DNA of 36,334 nucleotides, taken from the NCBI RefSeq assembly GCF_000970465.2, contig NZ_LAJE02000284.1:1-36334 (forward strand), written 5' to 3'. A model generated the notes under the pieces. The model saw only the letters and a program-made list of their open reading frames with translations. It searched no databases and was not told the DNA's origin. Position 1 is the first letter of the stretch. Each line of letters starts with the position of its first letter. A program made the translations under genes and the position numbers. Shown in pieces: positions 24,213 through 31,898 of the stretch. Origin of the DNA: Devosia insulae DS-56 (GTDB lineage: Bacteria; Pseudomonadota; Alphaproteobacteria; Rhizobiales; Devosiaceae).

Positions 24213-24632
24213 TTGGCCAACGACGAACGCGGTACGAAACGGGAAGATCCCGATACCGGCAAGAAGTTCTACGACCTGAATAAGGATCCGATCGTCTCGC
24301 CTTACACCGGCAAGTCCTATCCGCGTTCCTATTTCGAGCAGAACGCCGTAGCGGCAGTGCGCGCCAAGGCGGCAGTTGTTCGCGAGGAGGACGAAGAGGA
24401 AGAGACGGAAGTCGAGGAAGCGGTCGAGCCCGGCGCGCCCGAGATCGTCTCGCTCGAGGATGCCGATGCCGAAGAGGCCGGCGCCGATGACGGTGAAGAG
24501 ATTCCTGATGTCGAGGACGTCGAAGACGTCGAAGACATCGGCGATGACGACAGCGACGTGTTCCTCGAAGAGGATGAAGACGAGGACGAGAACCTCGACT
24601 TCGACGTCGGCGGCGGCGGGGACGAGCGCTAA
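24213..24632 (+). CDS. TIGR02300 family acidic protein
   Basis: A 139-residue protein of an uncharacterised alphaproteobacterial family. The N-terminus has the signature GTKR-x6-TGKKFYDLNKDPIVSPYTGKSYP (from about residue 7), which in relatives often carries a zinc-ribbon-like Cys; here the first Cys position is Asp (EDPDTG). The rest is a highly acidic tail, with a fourfold 9-bp tandem repeat encoding VEDVEDVEDI (24507-24542). TTG at 24213 is taken as the start because GAGG lies 6 bp before it and the protein then begins like its relatives; GTG at 24183 has no ribosome site. The family commonly neighbours aroA-cmk-rpsA, as here except for aroA. Confidence 0.88.
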   Translation: MANDERGTKREDPDTGKKFYDLNKDPIVSPYTGKSYPRSYFEQNAVAAVRAKAAVVREEDEEEETEVEEAVEPGAPEIVSLEDADAEEAGADDGEEIPDVEDVEDVEDIGDDDSDVFLEEDEDEDENLDFDVGGGGDER

Positions 24633-24650
24633 GCGCACGGCCTCCGCGGC

Positions 24651-24690
24651 GCGGTCACAGCGGCAAAACTTGCCAAGTTTTGCCGACCGC
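24651..24690. terminator. Hairpin after the TIGR02300 gene
   Basis: A perfect 11-bp inverted repeat CGGCAAAACTT-GCC-AAGTTTTGCCG (24661-24685) is flanked by GCGGT (24651) and ACCGC (24686), extending the stem. It lies 18-58 bp after the stop codon. No T run follows, so it is a possible factor-dependent terminator or transcript-end protector. Confidence 0.5.
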
Positions 24691-24712
24691 GCATCACCCA
24701 CGAAATAACCCC

Positions 24713-24741
24713 TTGCATGCGAGAGGTGACGTGGGTAGATA
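24713..24741 (+). promoter_or_regulatory. tRNA-Ala promoter
   Basis: TTGCAT (24713-24718) and TAGATA (24736-24741) are spaced by exactly 17 bp. Directly after the -10 lies a hairpin with an 8-bp stem GCACCGCG/CGCGGTGC (24742-24774), further closed by GGGTA/TACCC (24733-24780), and a second hairpin GGCACGA/TCGTGCC (24784-24802). The tRNA begins about 82 nt after the predicted start site, so the primary transcript has a structured leader. Confidence 0.6.
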
Positions 24742-24829
24742 GCACCGCGCTTCGACGGGAGACCGCCGCGGTGCATACCCAAAGGCACGATACGATCGTG
24801 CCACCGGATGTGATCCACGGATCGTTGAT

Positions 24830-24905
<76 letters not shown>

Positions 24906-25118
24906 AATCCCGGTATTCGAAGCAGCTCATCACTGTTGGCAGAGTACCATAACGGCCAGCAATCTCGAGCCGTTGACCCCGATTCCAAAACAGAAGCCAC
25001 TCACTGCCGTTCGCAGTGAATCGCTGCCGTTCGTACTCGTGTGGTGGGTAGAGTTTGGGTTGGGAGTCCCCCCACAACGCGGGAGGCGCGAATGGCTTTG
25101 TAGACGGAGGGTTATCCT
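24906..25118. other. Gap after tRNA-Ala without a convincing gene
   Basis: No supported gene or structured RNA. A minus-strand frame (25077-24841) looks partly protein-like in its first 55 codons but continues through the tRNA gene. It may be a relic of an inserted element. Confidence 0.4.
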
Positions 25119-25256
25119 ATGCCGAAGACGCTATCCGCCGGAAAGGTGAAGTCGCTCACAGACGTGGGGCACCGTGATGGCATCGGGGAAGCCCTTAAGG
25201 CCATCGACGACGGCCAGCATGACTGGCGCCGGTGTGAAGCGGCCGTTGCTCTTTAA
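25119..25256 (+). CDS. Possible 45-residue small protein
   Basis: A short frame starting ATG at 25119 with the strong ribosome site GGAGGG 7 bp upstream and stopping with TAA at 25256. The peptide begins MPKTLSAGKVKSL and ends WRRCEAAVAL; it is mixed-charge with no membrane segment, and I recognise no family. The good ribosome site is the main support. It lies between tRNA-Ala and the DUF6161-like gene in the accessory stretch. Confidence 0.35.
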   Translation: MPKTLSAGKVKSLTDVGHRDGIGEALKAIDDGQHDWRRCEAAVAL

Positions 25257-25325
25257 CTCGCCAATTGTCTCCGCCACTTACCGATAGTTTCCTTGCCGCT
25301 ACCGCTGCCCGACCTGACTCACGCG

Positions 25326-26606
25326 CTACTTATCTAGTTTCAGCAAATCGGCGAGGTTGGGCGGCGAAATCTCAGCATGGTCCTTTGCCTCCAATGGCCG
25401 GAAGAGCGCTTGCAAAGCTATCGCCAACTCTGCCTCGCTCATCGGTCGATCTGCTGCCAGGGCGCGGAATGTGCTGGTAATGGTCCCACGGAGCCGGGCA
25501 TCAGCGCCGAGGGACAGGTTTTGGACAAGCACCCGGCTGATGTGCCGCAGTACCCAAGCGAACGCGAGTGCCGGAATAGTGATGAACGCAAGCGGAACCA
25601 GCGCGAGCAACGCCGACTCCGACTGGTCACCCCCGATGGTGTGGAAAGCCGACGCGACCAAGGGGACGCCCTGCGTGGACAGAATGTAGACCCCGATACC
25701 AGCAACGAGGAGGAAAGCGAGCGCAGCGCCAGCCGCGACGTTCCTGTGGCCCTCCGCCTTCGCGTTCCAAAACGTGGTGGGGACCTCGTTCACCACATTC
25801 TGCCGGACCTGCTTTTTGAATTTCTCGGTCTCCTCGGTCGAGGTACGCAGAAACTCGCTTACGCGCTGCTCTGACGTCCGTACTGCCGCATCCACCTTCT
25901 CGGCGGCTTTGTGCAGAAAAGCGCCTATGCCATCGGATGTTGTCTCGGTGGTCTTTGCATGTGACGCCGCAAACTCGGCAACCGCATTCGACCACCGCGC
26001 TTCCTCGCTAGATCTCCACTCATTGAAATCCAACTTCGCGTGCTCCAATTCGGACTTCAAACCGCTGACCTCAGCCAGTAGGGAATCCAGTTGGTGGCGT
26101 TCTGCGCCGCTACCTTTTGCGGCACTCAGCCCTGCCATTGCTGCGGCAAAATCGGTCGTGTAGATGCGAGCCTGCCCTATCCCCTGCACGATGGCGGGCT
26201 GAAGCTCTGCGGCCAAACCTACCGCCACATAGGGTGTGGAAGGGGGGACATCCTCTGACAACTTCGCAAGAAGCTTTCCTTGCTTCCCGGCGGACAAGAT
26301 CGAGCCGCTATCCAGTAACTCCCTGAGCGCAGCCGCGGCGTTTGCGGCACTTGGCTGTTGGTTGGTAGAATCGAATGCGCGATGCGCCGCCTGCTGCCCC
26401 GAAACGTTGAGCAAGGGCTTGCCCGCGCTTTGGAAGGCGACCCCATCTGCTCGGCTGGCTAAATCGGACCAGAATCGCACCTCCTCGCTCAGGAAATTGT
26501 GCACCTCCTGGGCATTCTTAAATGATCTGCGAAAGCCCTGCGCCGGAGCACTCAGAGTCACCGGAAACTGGTCGCCTTTTGCCTCCGCCGATGAAGGTTT
26601 TGCCAT
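25326..26606 (-). CDS. DUF6161-like coiled-coil membrane protein
   Basis: A 426-residue protein (start at 26606, after GGGGGA; the upstream Met at 26648 is less likely). The N-terminal half is soluble; residues roughly 180-280 are strongly helical and coiled-coil-like (LLAEVSGLKSELEHAKL, SSEEARWSNAV, SEFLRTSTEETEKFKKQV). Two transmembrane segments follow (about 288-310 and 330-352), then a cytoplasmic tail with ISRVLVQNLSLGADARLRGTI and ALQALFRPLEAKDH, which match my memory of DUF6161. The function is unknown. It is divergent from the HEPN-like gene, with 223 bp between them, and its GC and codon choice are lower than in the core genes, so it was probably acquired. Confidence 0.75.
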   Translation of the reverse strand: MAKPSSAEAKGDQFPVTLSAPAQGFRRSFKNAQEVHNFLSEEVRFWSDLASRADGVAFQSAGKPLLNVSGQQAAHRAFDSTNQQPSAANAAAALRELLDSGSILSAGKQGKLLAKLSEDVPPSTPYVAVGLAAELQPAIVQGIGQARIYTTDFAAAMAGLSAAKGSGAERHQLDSLLAEVSGLKSELEHAKLDFNEWRSSEEARWSNAVAEFAASHAKTTETTSDGIGAFLHKAAEKVDAAVRTSEQRVSEFLRTSTEETEKFKKQVRQNVVNEVPTTFWNAKAEGHRNVAAGAALAFLLVAGIGVYILSTQGVPLVASAFHTIGGDQSESALLALVPLAFITIPALAFAWVLRHISRVLVQNLSLGADARLRGTITSTFRALAADRPMSEAELAIALQALFRPLEAKDHAEISPPNLADLLKLDK

Positions 26607-26829
26607 CACGTCCCCCTGACTTCGCCCCGAGTACGTTTCGACAGGCAATTACTTCTGTCGTCAATGCATCACCCGAGAATGCTCAGGGACTTAATTCAAG
26701 GTCTCGTCAACATGCCGAAAGCGCCAGCGCCCGACTGGACACCGCCCGTCCGTGATCCACAGGTTCAGGCACTGGACTCGCTTCGTTCCCACATAGAAAC
26801 GTAGTGCATACCATCGAGGGAGGACAGGG
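26607..26829. other. Divergent intergenic region
   Basis: A 223-bp gap between the DUF6161-like and HEPN-like genes that must hold both promoters. No clear sigma-70 pair or inverted repeat was identified by eye. Confidence 0.4.
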
Positions 26830-27762
26830 TTGGCTGGGCAGGGCGGTGCTGCGACGGAGGGGACGTGGGTTGCGCGGTTTCGATTTCGAATAGCAAAGCG
26901 ACTGAAGTCGAACAGTAAGGAGCTAGCTTTGGTCCTGGGTGGTCGCGAAGTGAGTTTGCGCCCGCAGGATGGCTCCATGACCGATTCCGAGTGGCTGGTG
27001 ATGCGAGCCCCGGGGTTTGAAACGAAGAACGACGCTCAAAAGTTCGTTCGTCGGCTGAAGGTGGCCACCATGGTCGCGGCGGTTGAAACAGGGAACGGCA
27101 TCGATCCGGGCGAGGGAAAGCCGACTGGCTGGATAAGTCCAGCCTTCTTCACGGAGATGTTCGGAGACGACTTGGAGTCCGTGGAAAACATCCATGGAAC
27201 CCAAGTCTATTGGGACGATGGACGGCAAAAATTTGTATCGGTGAAGGCAGATGCTACCGTACACGCAAACGCAGAAATGCTTGCTGCGGCACTCACCGCA
27301 ACTTTCGACCATCAGCTTAGTCCGACCGCAAGGGCGTTAGCAGCGCTTGAGATTCTGTCGCTTTCTCGGATGGCTCGCGAACCACTTGCTGAAGCTACGC
27401 TTTGCGTTGCCGCCGTCGAACTCTTAGCCCTTCGAGAGGACTGGACCTCCGAACAGCGGGAACTGCTTAGAGCTCTCAAGAAGCACGCTGAAGAGGTGGC
27501 CCCTGACCAACCCGAAGTGGCCGATGCTGTGGGCAAAGCATACAAAAGCGTTCGCGGCGGCATCAAAGAACTGATCTTGAGCACGCTCGGCCTAGGAGAT
27601 TCCACTTGGAAAGAGTTCGACGCGGTCTACGGGATGCGCAGTAATATCTTCCACGGCCTGGAGCCAATTAGCCGACACTCCATCAGCGATTTCGCTCGCA
27701 ACGCGAGACCAGTGTGCGAACGAATCGTAATCGCGGGCGCGCGCCTTAAAGGCGAATTCTAA
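26830..27762 (+). CDS. Uncharacterised protein with C-terminal HEPN-like R-x4-H motif
   Basis: A 310-residue protein with no family I can name. The start is TTG at 26830 with AGGA upstream. Residues 1-150 are mixed alpha/beta with a basic N-terminus (RFRFRIAKRLK); residues 155-300 are helical. Near the end FDAVYGMRSNIFHG (R270-x4-H275) followed by helices matches the R-x4-6-H active site of HEPN and Apea-like HEPN ribonuclease domains, many of which belong to toxin or anti-phage systems. Catalytic activity is inference. Sampled GC (34 of 60 at 27241-27300) is well below that of core genes (43 of 60 at 7681-7740). It is divergent from the DUF6161-like gene and followed by a SEC-C gene. Confidence 0.75.
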   Translation: MAGQGGAATEGTWVARFRFRIAKRLKSNSKELALVLGGREVSLRPQDGSMTDSEWLVMRAPGFETKNDAQKFVRRLKVATMVAAVETGNGIDPGEGKPTGWISPAFFTEMFGDDLESVENIHGTQVYWDDGRQKFVSVKADATVHANAEMLAAALTATFDHQLSPTARALAALEILSLSRMAREPLAEATLCVAAVELLALREDWTSEQRELLRALKKHAEEVAPDQPEVADAVGKAYKSVRGGIKELILSTLGLGDSTWKEFDAVYGMRSNIFHGLEPISRHSISDFARNARPVCERIVIAGARLKGEF

Positions 27763-27853
27763 AGGTGGTTTGATGCCGTGATTTGGCGTGTGCCGCCGAT
27801 ATTCCAGGCTCGCGCGGCATGCCGTATTGTTCGCCCCTTTTGTGCGAGCCGAC

Positions 27854-28003
27854 ATGACCAGCACCAGACGAAACCAGCCGTGCCCCTGTGGAAGCGGAAT
27901 TAAGTACAAGCGGTGTCACGGACGTTTGGGCGGCATGCCCTCGCCGGCTGACATTGAAGCAATCTTCGGGCGACGTGACACTGACGAGCTTCCGGACTCC
28001 TGA
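27854..28003 (+). CDS. SEC-C motif small zinc-binding protein
   Basis: A 49-residue protein made almost wholly of one SEC-C motif, [17 protein letters not shown] (Cys-x-Cys-x8-Cys-His), which binds one zinc ion. The motif ends SecA and occurs in many small or multidomain proteins, often linked to protein quality control or to toxin-like enzymes. The start at 27854 is chosen because the upstream 22 residues of the longer frame (27788) look non-coding; neither has a strong ribosome site. It follows the HEPN-like gene by 91 bp. Confidence 0.75.
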   Translation: MTSTRRNQPCPCGSGIKYKRCHGRLGGMPSPADIEAIFGRRDTDELPDS

Positions 28004-28051
28004 GCGCCGGGGCGAATTGCCCCGGCGCCCTCCAGTAATCCTGCCCTGCGA

Positions 28052-29263
28052 TCAGCGCTTGAGCAGCGCTGCGAATTCGCGGAGGTCGCCGGCGAAAAAT
28101 TCCGGGTCCTCCCAGGCTGCGAAATGCCCGGCCTGCTGCATGTCGTGGAACTGCACCACATTGCCGGCGGTCTGCCGATCCGCCCATTCGCGCGGCAGGC
28201 GCACGCCACCCGGGATGGGAACCTCGGTCGCCACCGCGACCGGAACGCCGGTATTGGTGCCCTTGATGGTCGGCTGCTGCTGCGCGTTCTGGCTGTAGAT
28301 TCGGAACGATGAGGCCGCCGTTTCGGTCAGCCAGTAGATCATGATGTTGGTGATCAGCTCGTCCTTACCGAAGCGCTCGTCCGCCGCGTCGCCGACGCCC
28401 ATGCCGGCCATGAAGCTCATGATCCAGGCGGCGAGCCCGACCGGGGAGTCGTTCATCGCGAAGGCCAGGCTCTGCGGCTTGGTCGCATGCACCAGGTTGA
28501 AGGCGCCATGGGCGAAGAACCACTGCTGGATGGCGCCGGCATAGGCCTGCTCCGGCGGGGTCAGAACCGCGAAATCGGTGGTGTGGTCGGGATAGCCGAC
28601 ATCGGTCACGTGATAGCCAAGCAGCACCTCCGGGTGACGCTGGGCCAGCGACATGGAGATGATCGAGCCGCCATCGCCGCCGGCGGCGATGAACTTGCCG
28701 TAGCCGAGGGTCTCGGTCATCAGACGGGCGAAGAGATCGGCGACCTGGTCCATCGGCAGGGCCGTCCGGCCGGAGAACCCGGTCCCGGGGATGGACGGGA
28801 CGACAACGTGGAAATCCTCGGACAGCCGCTCAATCACCCGGTGGTAGCGGAAGAACGAATCCGGCCAGCCGTGCAGCAGCAGGAGTGGGGTCGCGTTCAG
28901 GTTGCTCGAGGGACGGTGGACAAAGTGCAGGTCCACGCCATCGCGTTCGACCTTGAAGTTGCCGAGCGCGTTGAGCCCGGCTTCGGCGCGCCGCCAGTCA
29001 TAGTCGTTGATCCAGTAATCGGTCAGTTGCTTCAGGTAATCGAGATTGGTCCCGATGGCCCAACCCGCATCTTCAGGCTGATCGGGCCAGCGCGTGTGCT
29101 GGAGCCGATACTTGAGGTCGGCGAGCTGCGATTCCGGGATGGCGATTTCGAAGGCGGTTGGGTTGGTCATGGTGGTCGTCTCCTCTGAATGGGCGGCTTT
29201 GGATGTGAAGCTGGCGAGCAGGGCTGAGGCTGCGAGGGCCTTGGAAAACTGACGGCGGTTCAT
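28052..29263 (-). CDS. Epoxide hydrolase with Tat-like signal peptide
   Basis: A 403-residue alpha/beta-hydrolase of the epoxide hydrolase family with the N-terminal EHN domain (FEIAIPESQLADLKYRL). The oxyanion motif HGWPDS is at 131-136, the nucleophile is Asp197 in GGDGGS, and the general base is His380 in GHFAAWEDP. Residues 1-26 form a twin-arginine-like signal, MNRRQFSKALAASALLASF, ending AAHS. A second ATG (Met32, at 29170) with its own AGGAG ribosome site would give a cytosolic form starting MTNPTAFEI like most relatives. The substrate is unknown. It is a single gene, divergent from the polysaccharide genes. Confidence 0.9.
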   Translation of the reverse strand: MNRRQFSKALAASALLASFTSKAAHSEETTTMTNPTAFEIAIPESQLADLKYRLQHTRWPDQPEDAGWAIGTNLDYLKQLTDYWINDYDWRRAEAGLNALGNFKVERDGVDLHFVHRPSSNLNATPLLLLHGWPDSFFRYHRVIERLSEDFHVVVPSIPGTGFSGRTALPMDQVADLFARLMTETLGYGKFIAAGGDGGSIISMSLAQRHPEVLLGYHVTDVGYPDHTTDFAVLTPPEQAYAGAIQQWFFAHGAFNLVHATKPQSLAFAMNDSPVGLAAWIMSFMAGMGVGDAADERFGKDELITNIMIYWLTETAASSFRIYSQNAQQQPTIKGTNTGVPVAVATEVPIPGGVRLPREWADRQTAGNVVQFHDMQQAGHFAAWEDPEFFAGDLREFAALLKR

Positions 29264-29442
29264 CTCTCATCTCCACGCTTGTCTGATGGGATGAGGCTAC
29301 GAGGAGGGGCCGCGCGGGGATTGCAAAAATCCGACAATCACCGGCGAGGGCGGCAGCCACGCGTCATGGAGCCGCGGGCGCCGATGCATAGACCGATACA
29401 ACCGATCTTAACGCCCCATTGGTGAAGCGGGGCTAGCCTTGG

Positions 29443-30765
29443 GTGGTCGCCAATACCCCGGCGGCTGCACCTGAAACCCAGCCGGATGCTGCAGTGAGTT
29501 CCACGTCGGCCGCATTTGATAGATCGCCGGCTGACACCACGCGCCACCAGAACGCGGTGTCGCTGCTGTTCCTGTTGTGCGTCGCGGCAGCGTTCATCAT
29601 CCGCTTCACCATCCCGGCGCAGCTGATGAACCGGTTCGTGGCCTATACCGAGGAAACCGGCTCGTTCTACGAGAAGCTGCATTTCGGCACCTATGCGGTG
29701 CTGTTGCTGCTGCCGGTGGTGCTGTTCAGCCGGCCGTTCCTCTTGCGCGGTGACGAGATCGGCAAGTTCCGGGCGCTGGTGCGCTACGGCGCGCTGATGC
29801 TGCTGCTGGTGCTGTTCATGTTCTTTACCGGTCGGGCAGGCTCGTCGGTCCTCCTGGTCGATACGTACCTGGTCACCGGGGCGGCGGGCTTGATCATGCT
29901 TGCGCTCAACCCGATGTCGCGCCGCGTGCTCGGCGACATCACGCTGGGTGTGCTGATCCTCAGCGCCGTGATCGGGATCATCGAAGCGGTGACCCAGCAG
30001 CGGATCATGCCGTACGATGCGGTGGAGCTGGTGTTCCGGCCGGTTGGCCTCTCCGAGCATCCGCTGGCGCTTGGCGCCACCTGCGCCACCGCAGTGGGTT
30101 TCGTGGCGCTGACCAGATGGCCGGTCTGGATCCGCGTCGCCTCGATCATGCTGCTGTTCATCGGGGCCGCGGCCTCCGGCGCGCGCATGGCGCTGCTGGT
30201 GACGGTGATCGAAATCTTCGCGCTGATTATCATCGTGCCGTGGCCGCCGTTGTCGCCGCGTCACCAGCGGCAGGCCAAGCTGTTCGTCCTCCTCGCCACC
30301 GCCGCAGGCGGCGCCGTGCTGATCGCCGTGCTGCTCTCGGCGGGCCTGCTCAGCCGTTTTACCAGCACGCTGTTCGACGAGAATTTCTTCGTGCGGGTGA
30401 GCATCTATGACGTGTTCAAATATGTGAGCTTCGAGCAGGTGATGTTCGGCATGGACGGCACCGAGCTGGTGAAGATCGTCCAGCAGAAACTCCACATGCC
30501 GACGATCGAGAGCGCGCAGGTGGTGTTCATCCTGCTGTTCGGCCTGCCGGTGGCGCTGCTGTTTGCCTGGCTGGTCATCTGGATGATGTGGCGCATGCTG
30601 CGCCATGCCCAGCCCGCCGCCTGGATCGGCGTCGGGGCAACGCTGCTGGCCGCGCTTTCCAACAACACGCTGTCGTCGAAAACCCCGATCGTCATGATGA
30701 TGATCGTCCTGGTGCTGGCCTACAATGCCAACGGCATCAAGGACGCGCCCGACAAGCCGGCGTAG
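29443..30765 (+). CDS. VpsF-like polysaccharide biosynthesis membrane protein
   Basis: A 440-residue polytopic membrane protein with about ten hydrophobic segments from residue 40 to the end. The pattern (hydrophobic blocks, GLSEHPLALGATCATAVGFVAL near 200, SGARMALLVTVIEI, a long loop around 295-340, then three more segments) fits the O-antigen ligase/polymerase-like superfamily, nearest in memory to VpsF. Its role would be polymerisation or export of an exopolysaccharide or capsule chain. The start is GTG at 29443 with a poor ribosome site, so the true start is uncertain. It leads a plus-strand group with a sterol-desaturase-like and a CelD/BcsL-like gene. Confidence 0.75.
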   Translation: MVANTPAAAPETQPDAAVSSTSAAFDRSPADTTRHQNAVSLLFLLCVAAAFIIRFTIPAQLMNRFVAYTEETGSFYEKLHFGTYAVLLLLPVVLFSRPFLLRGDEIGKFRALVRYGALMLLLVLFMFFTGRAGSSVLLVDTYLVTGAAGLIMLALNPMSRRVLGDITLGVLILSAVIGIIEAVTQQRIMPYDAVELVFRPVGLSEHPLALGATCATAVGFVALTRWPVWIRVASIMLLFIGAAASGARMALLVTVIEIFALIIIVPWPPLSPRHQRQAKLFVLLATAAGGAVLIAVLLSAGLLSRFTSTLFDENFFVRVSIYDVFKYVSFEQVMFGMDGTELVKIVQQKLHMPTIESAQVVFILLFGLPVALLFAWLVIWMMWRMLRHAQPAAWIGVGATLLAALSNNTLSSKTPIVMMMIVLVLAYNANGIKDAPDKPA

Positions 30766-30887
30766 CGCTCGCACGGCAGGCAGGCGAATGGCCGGCCTGG
30801 ATATTAAGGACGATTCGAGTCCGGGCAGGCATCCGGCGCGCCGCTCTGGCATTTTGCCGCCAGGATTTGGATCCTCTCGAGGCCAAG

Positions 30888-31898
30888 ATGATTTCCGACT
30901 TCGTCGATCTGGTTGCCACCAAGCTCGTCAATGCCGTGACCGGCGAGAACGGCATCACGCTGCTGATCCTGTTCCTGACAGCCTTCATCAGCGCGCTCGT
31001 CGCCTATTGGCGCACGGTGGAGGACAAATCGTTCGCCGATTTCTTCAGCTTCGCGCTGCCCAAAGAGGTGATCCTGCATCCCTCGGCGCGCGCTGACCTG
31101 CTGTTCTACATCACCAAGCGCCTGCTGATGCCGCTGCTGCTGATCCCGGCCGGCATCGTCTTCGTCGCGCTGGTCGGCTATGGCACCAACCAGTTGATCA
31201 GCTTCGTCTTCCAGATCCACGGCCCGCTGCTGCAGGGGCCGACACCCTGGTGGGTGCTGGTGCTGTTCACCATCTCGATGCTGATCGCCTACGACATCTC
31301 GTACTATTTGTACCATGTCGCCCAGCACAAGGTGCCGTTCCTGTGGGAGCTGCATAAGGTGCATCACTCGGCCGAAGTGCTGGTGGGCATCACCAAGGAT
31401 CGCGTCCACCCGCTCGACGACCTGATGAATCGCGCCTGGGACGGGGTCATTCCCGGCATCTGCTTCGGGCTGTGGAGCATCATCGCGCTCGATCCGGTCG
31501 AGCTCACGGTGTTCGGCATCAATGTCTATGCGATGCGCAACCTGCTGATGATGGATTTCGTCCGGCACACCCACTACAAAATCTCGTTCGGGCCGCTCGA
31601 CAACTACATCCTGTCGCCGCACTGGCATCAGCTGCACCACAGCGCCGACCCGCGGCACTATGACAAGAATTTTGGCCTGCTGCTGTCGGTCTGGGACCGG
31701 ATGTTCGGCACTGCCTTCGTGCCGGACCCCAAGGAAGAGATGACGTTCGGCCTGCTCGATCGCGACAAGGACGACTACCAGTCGCTGTTCGGGCTCTATC
31801 TCCTGCCCCTCAAGAAGATGGGCGGGCACATCGCGCGCTGGCTCGGCCGGCGCCCCGCCGCGGTGACCCCACCCCCCACGGATCCGGCACAGCCATGA
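30888..31898 (+). CDS. Sterol desaturase / fatty acid hydroxylase family protein
   Basis: A 336-residue integral membrane di-iron oxygenase. Transmembrane segments lie near 20-42, 75-100 and 118-140. The histidine clusters of the family are seen: YHVAQHKVPFLWELHKVHHS, RHTHY and HWHQLHHSADPRHYDKNFG. Such enzymes hydroxylate or desaturate lipids; the substrate is unknown, though hopanoid, carotenoid or membrane lipids are usual. The start at 30888 follows GAGG by 5 bp; a frame open to 30588 overlaps the previous gene and is rejected. Its stop overlaps the next start (ATGA, 31895-31898), implying coupled translation with the CelD-like protein. Confidence 0.92.
   Translation: MISDFVDLVATKLVNAVTGENGITLLILFLTAFISALVAYWRTVEDKSFADFFSFALPKEVILHPSARADLLFYITKRLLMPLLLIPAGIVFVALVGYGTNQLISFVFQIHGPLLQGPTPWWVLVLFTISMLIAYDISYYLYHVAQHKVPFLWELHKVHHSAEVLVGITKDRVHPLDDLMNRAWDGVIPGICFGLWSIIALDPVELTVFGINVYAMRNLLMMDFVRHTHYKISFGPLDNYILSPHWHQLHHSADPRHYDKNFGLLLSVWDRMFGTAFVPDPKEEMTFGLLDRDKDDYQSLFGLYLLPLKKMGGHIARWLGRRPAAVTPPPTDPAQP

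Noticed and set aside
24906-28051. Attachment-site duplication of the tRNA-Ala 3' end
   Set aside because: Searched by eye for a copy of the T-arm/acceptor sequence up to the epoxide hydrolase gene; none seen, and no integrase gene is present.
29338-30852. 504-codon minus-strand frame opposite the VpsF-like gene
   Set aside because: Composition is His/Gln/Asp-rich without hydrophobic core, typical of the antisense of a transmembrane gene.
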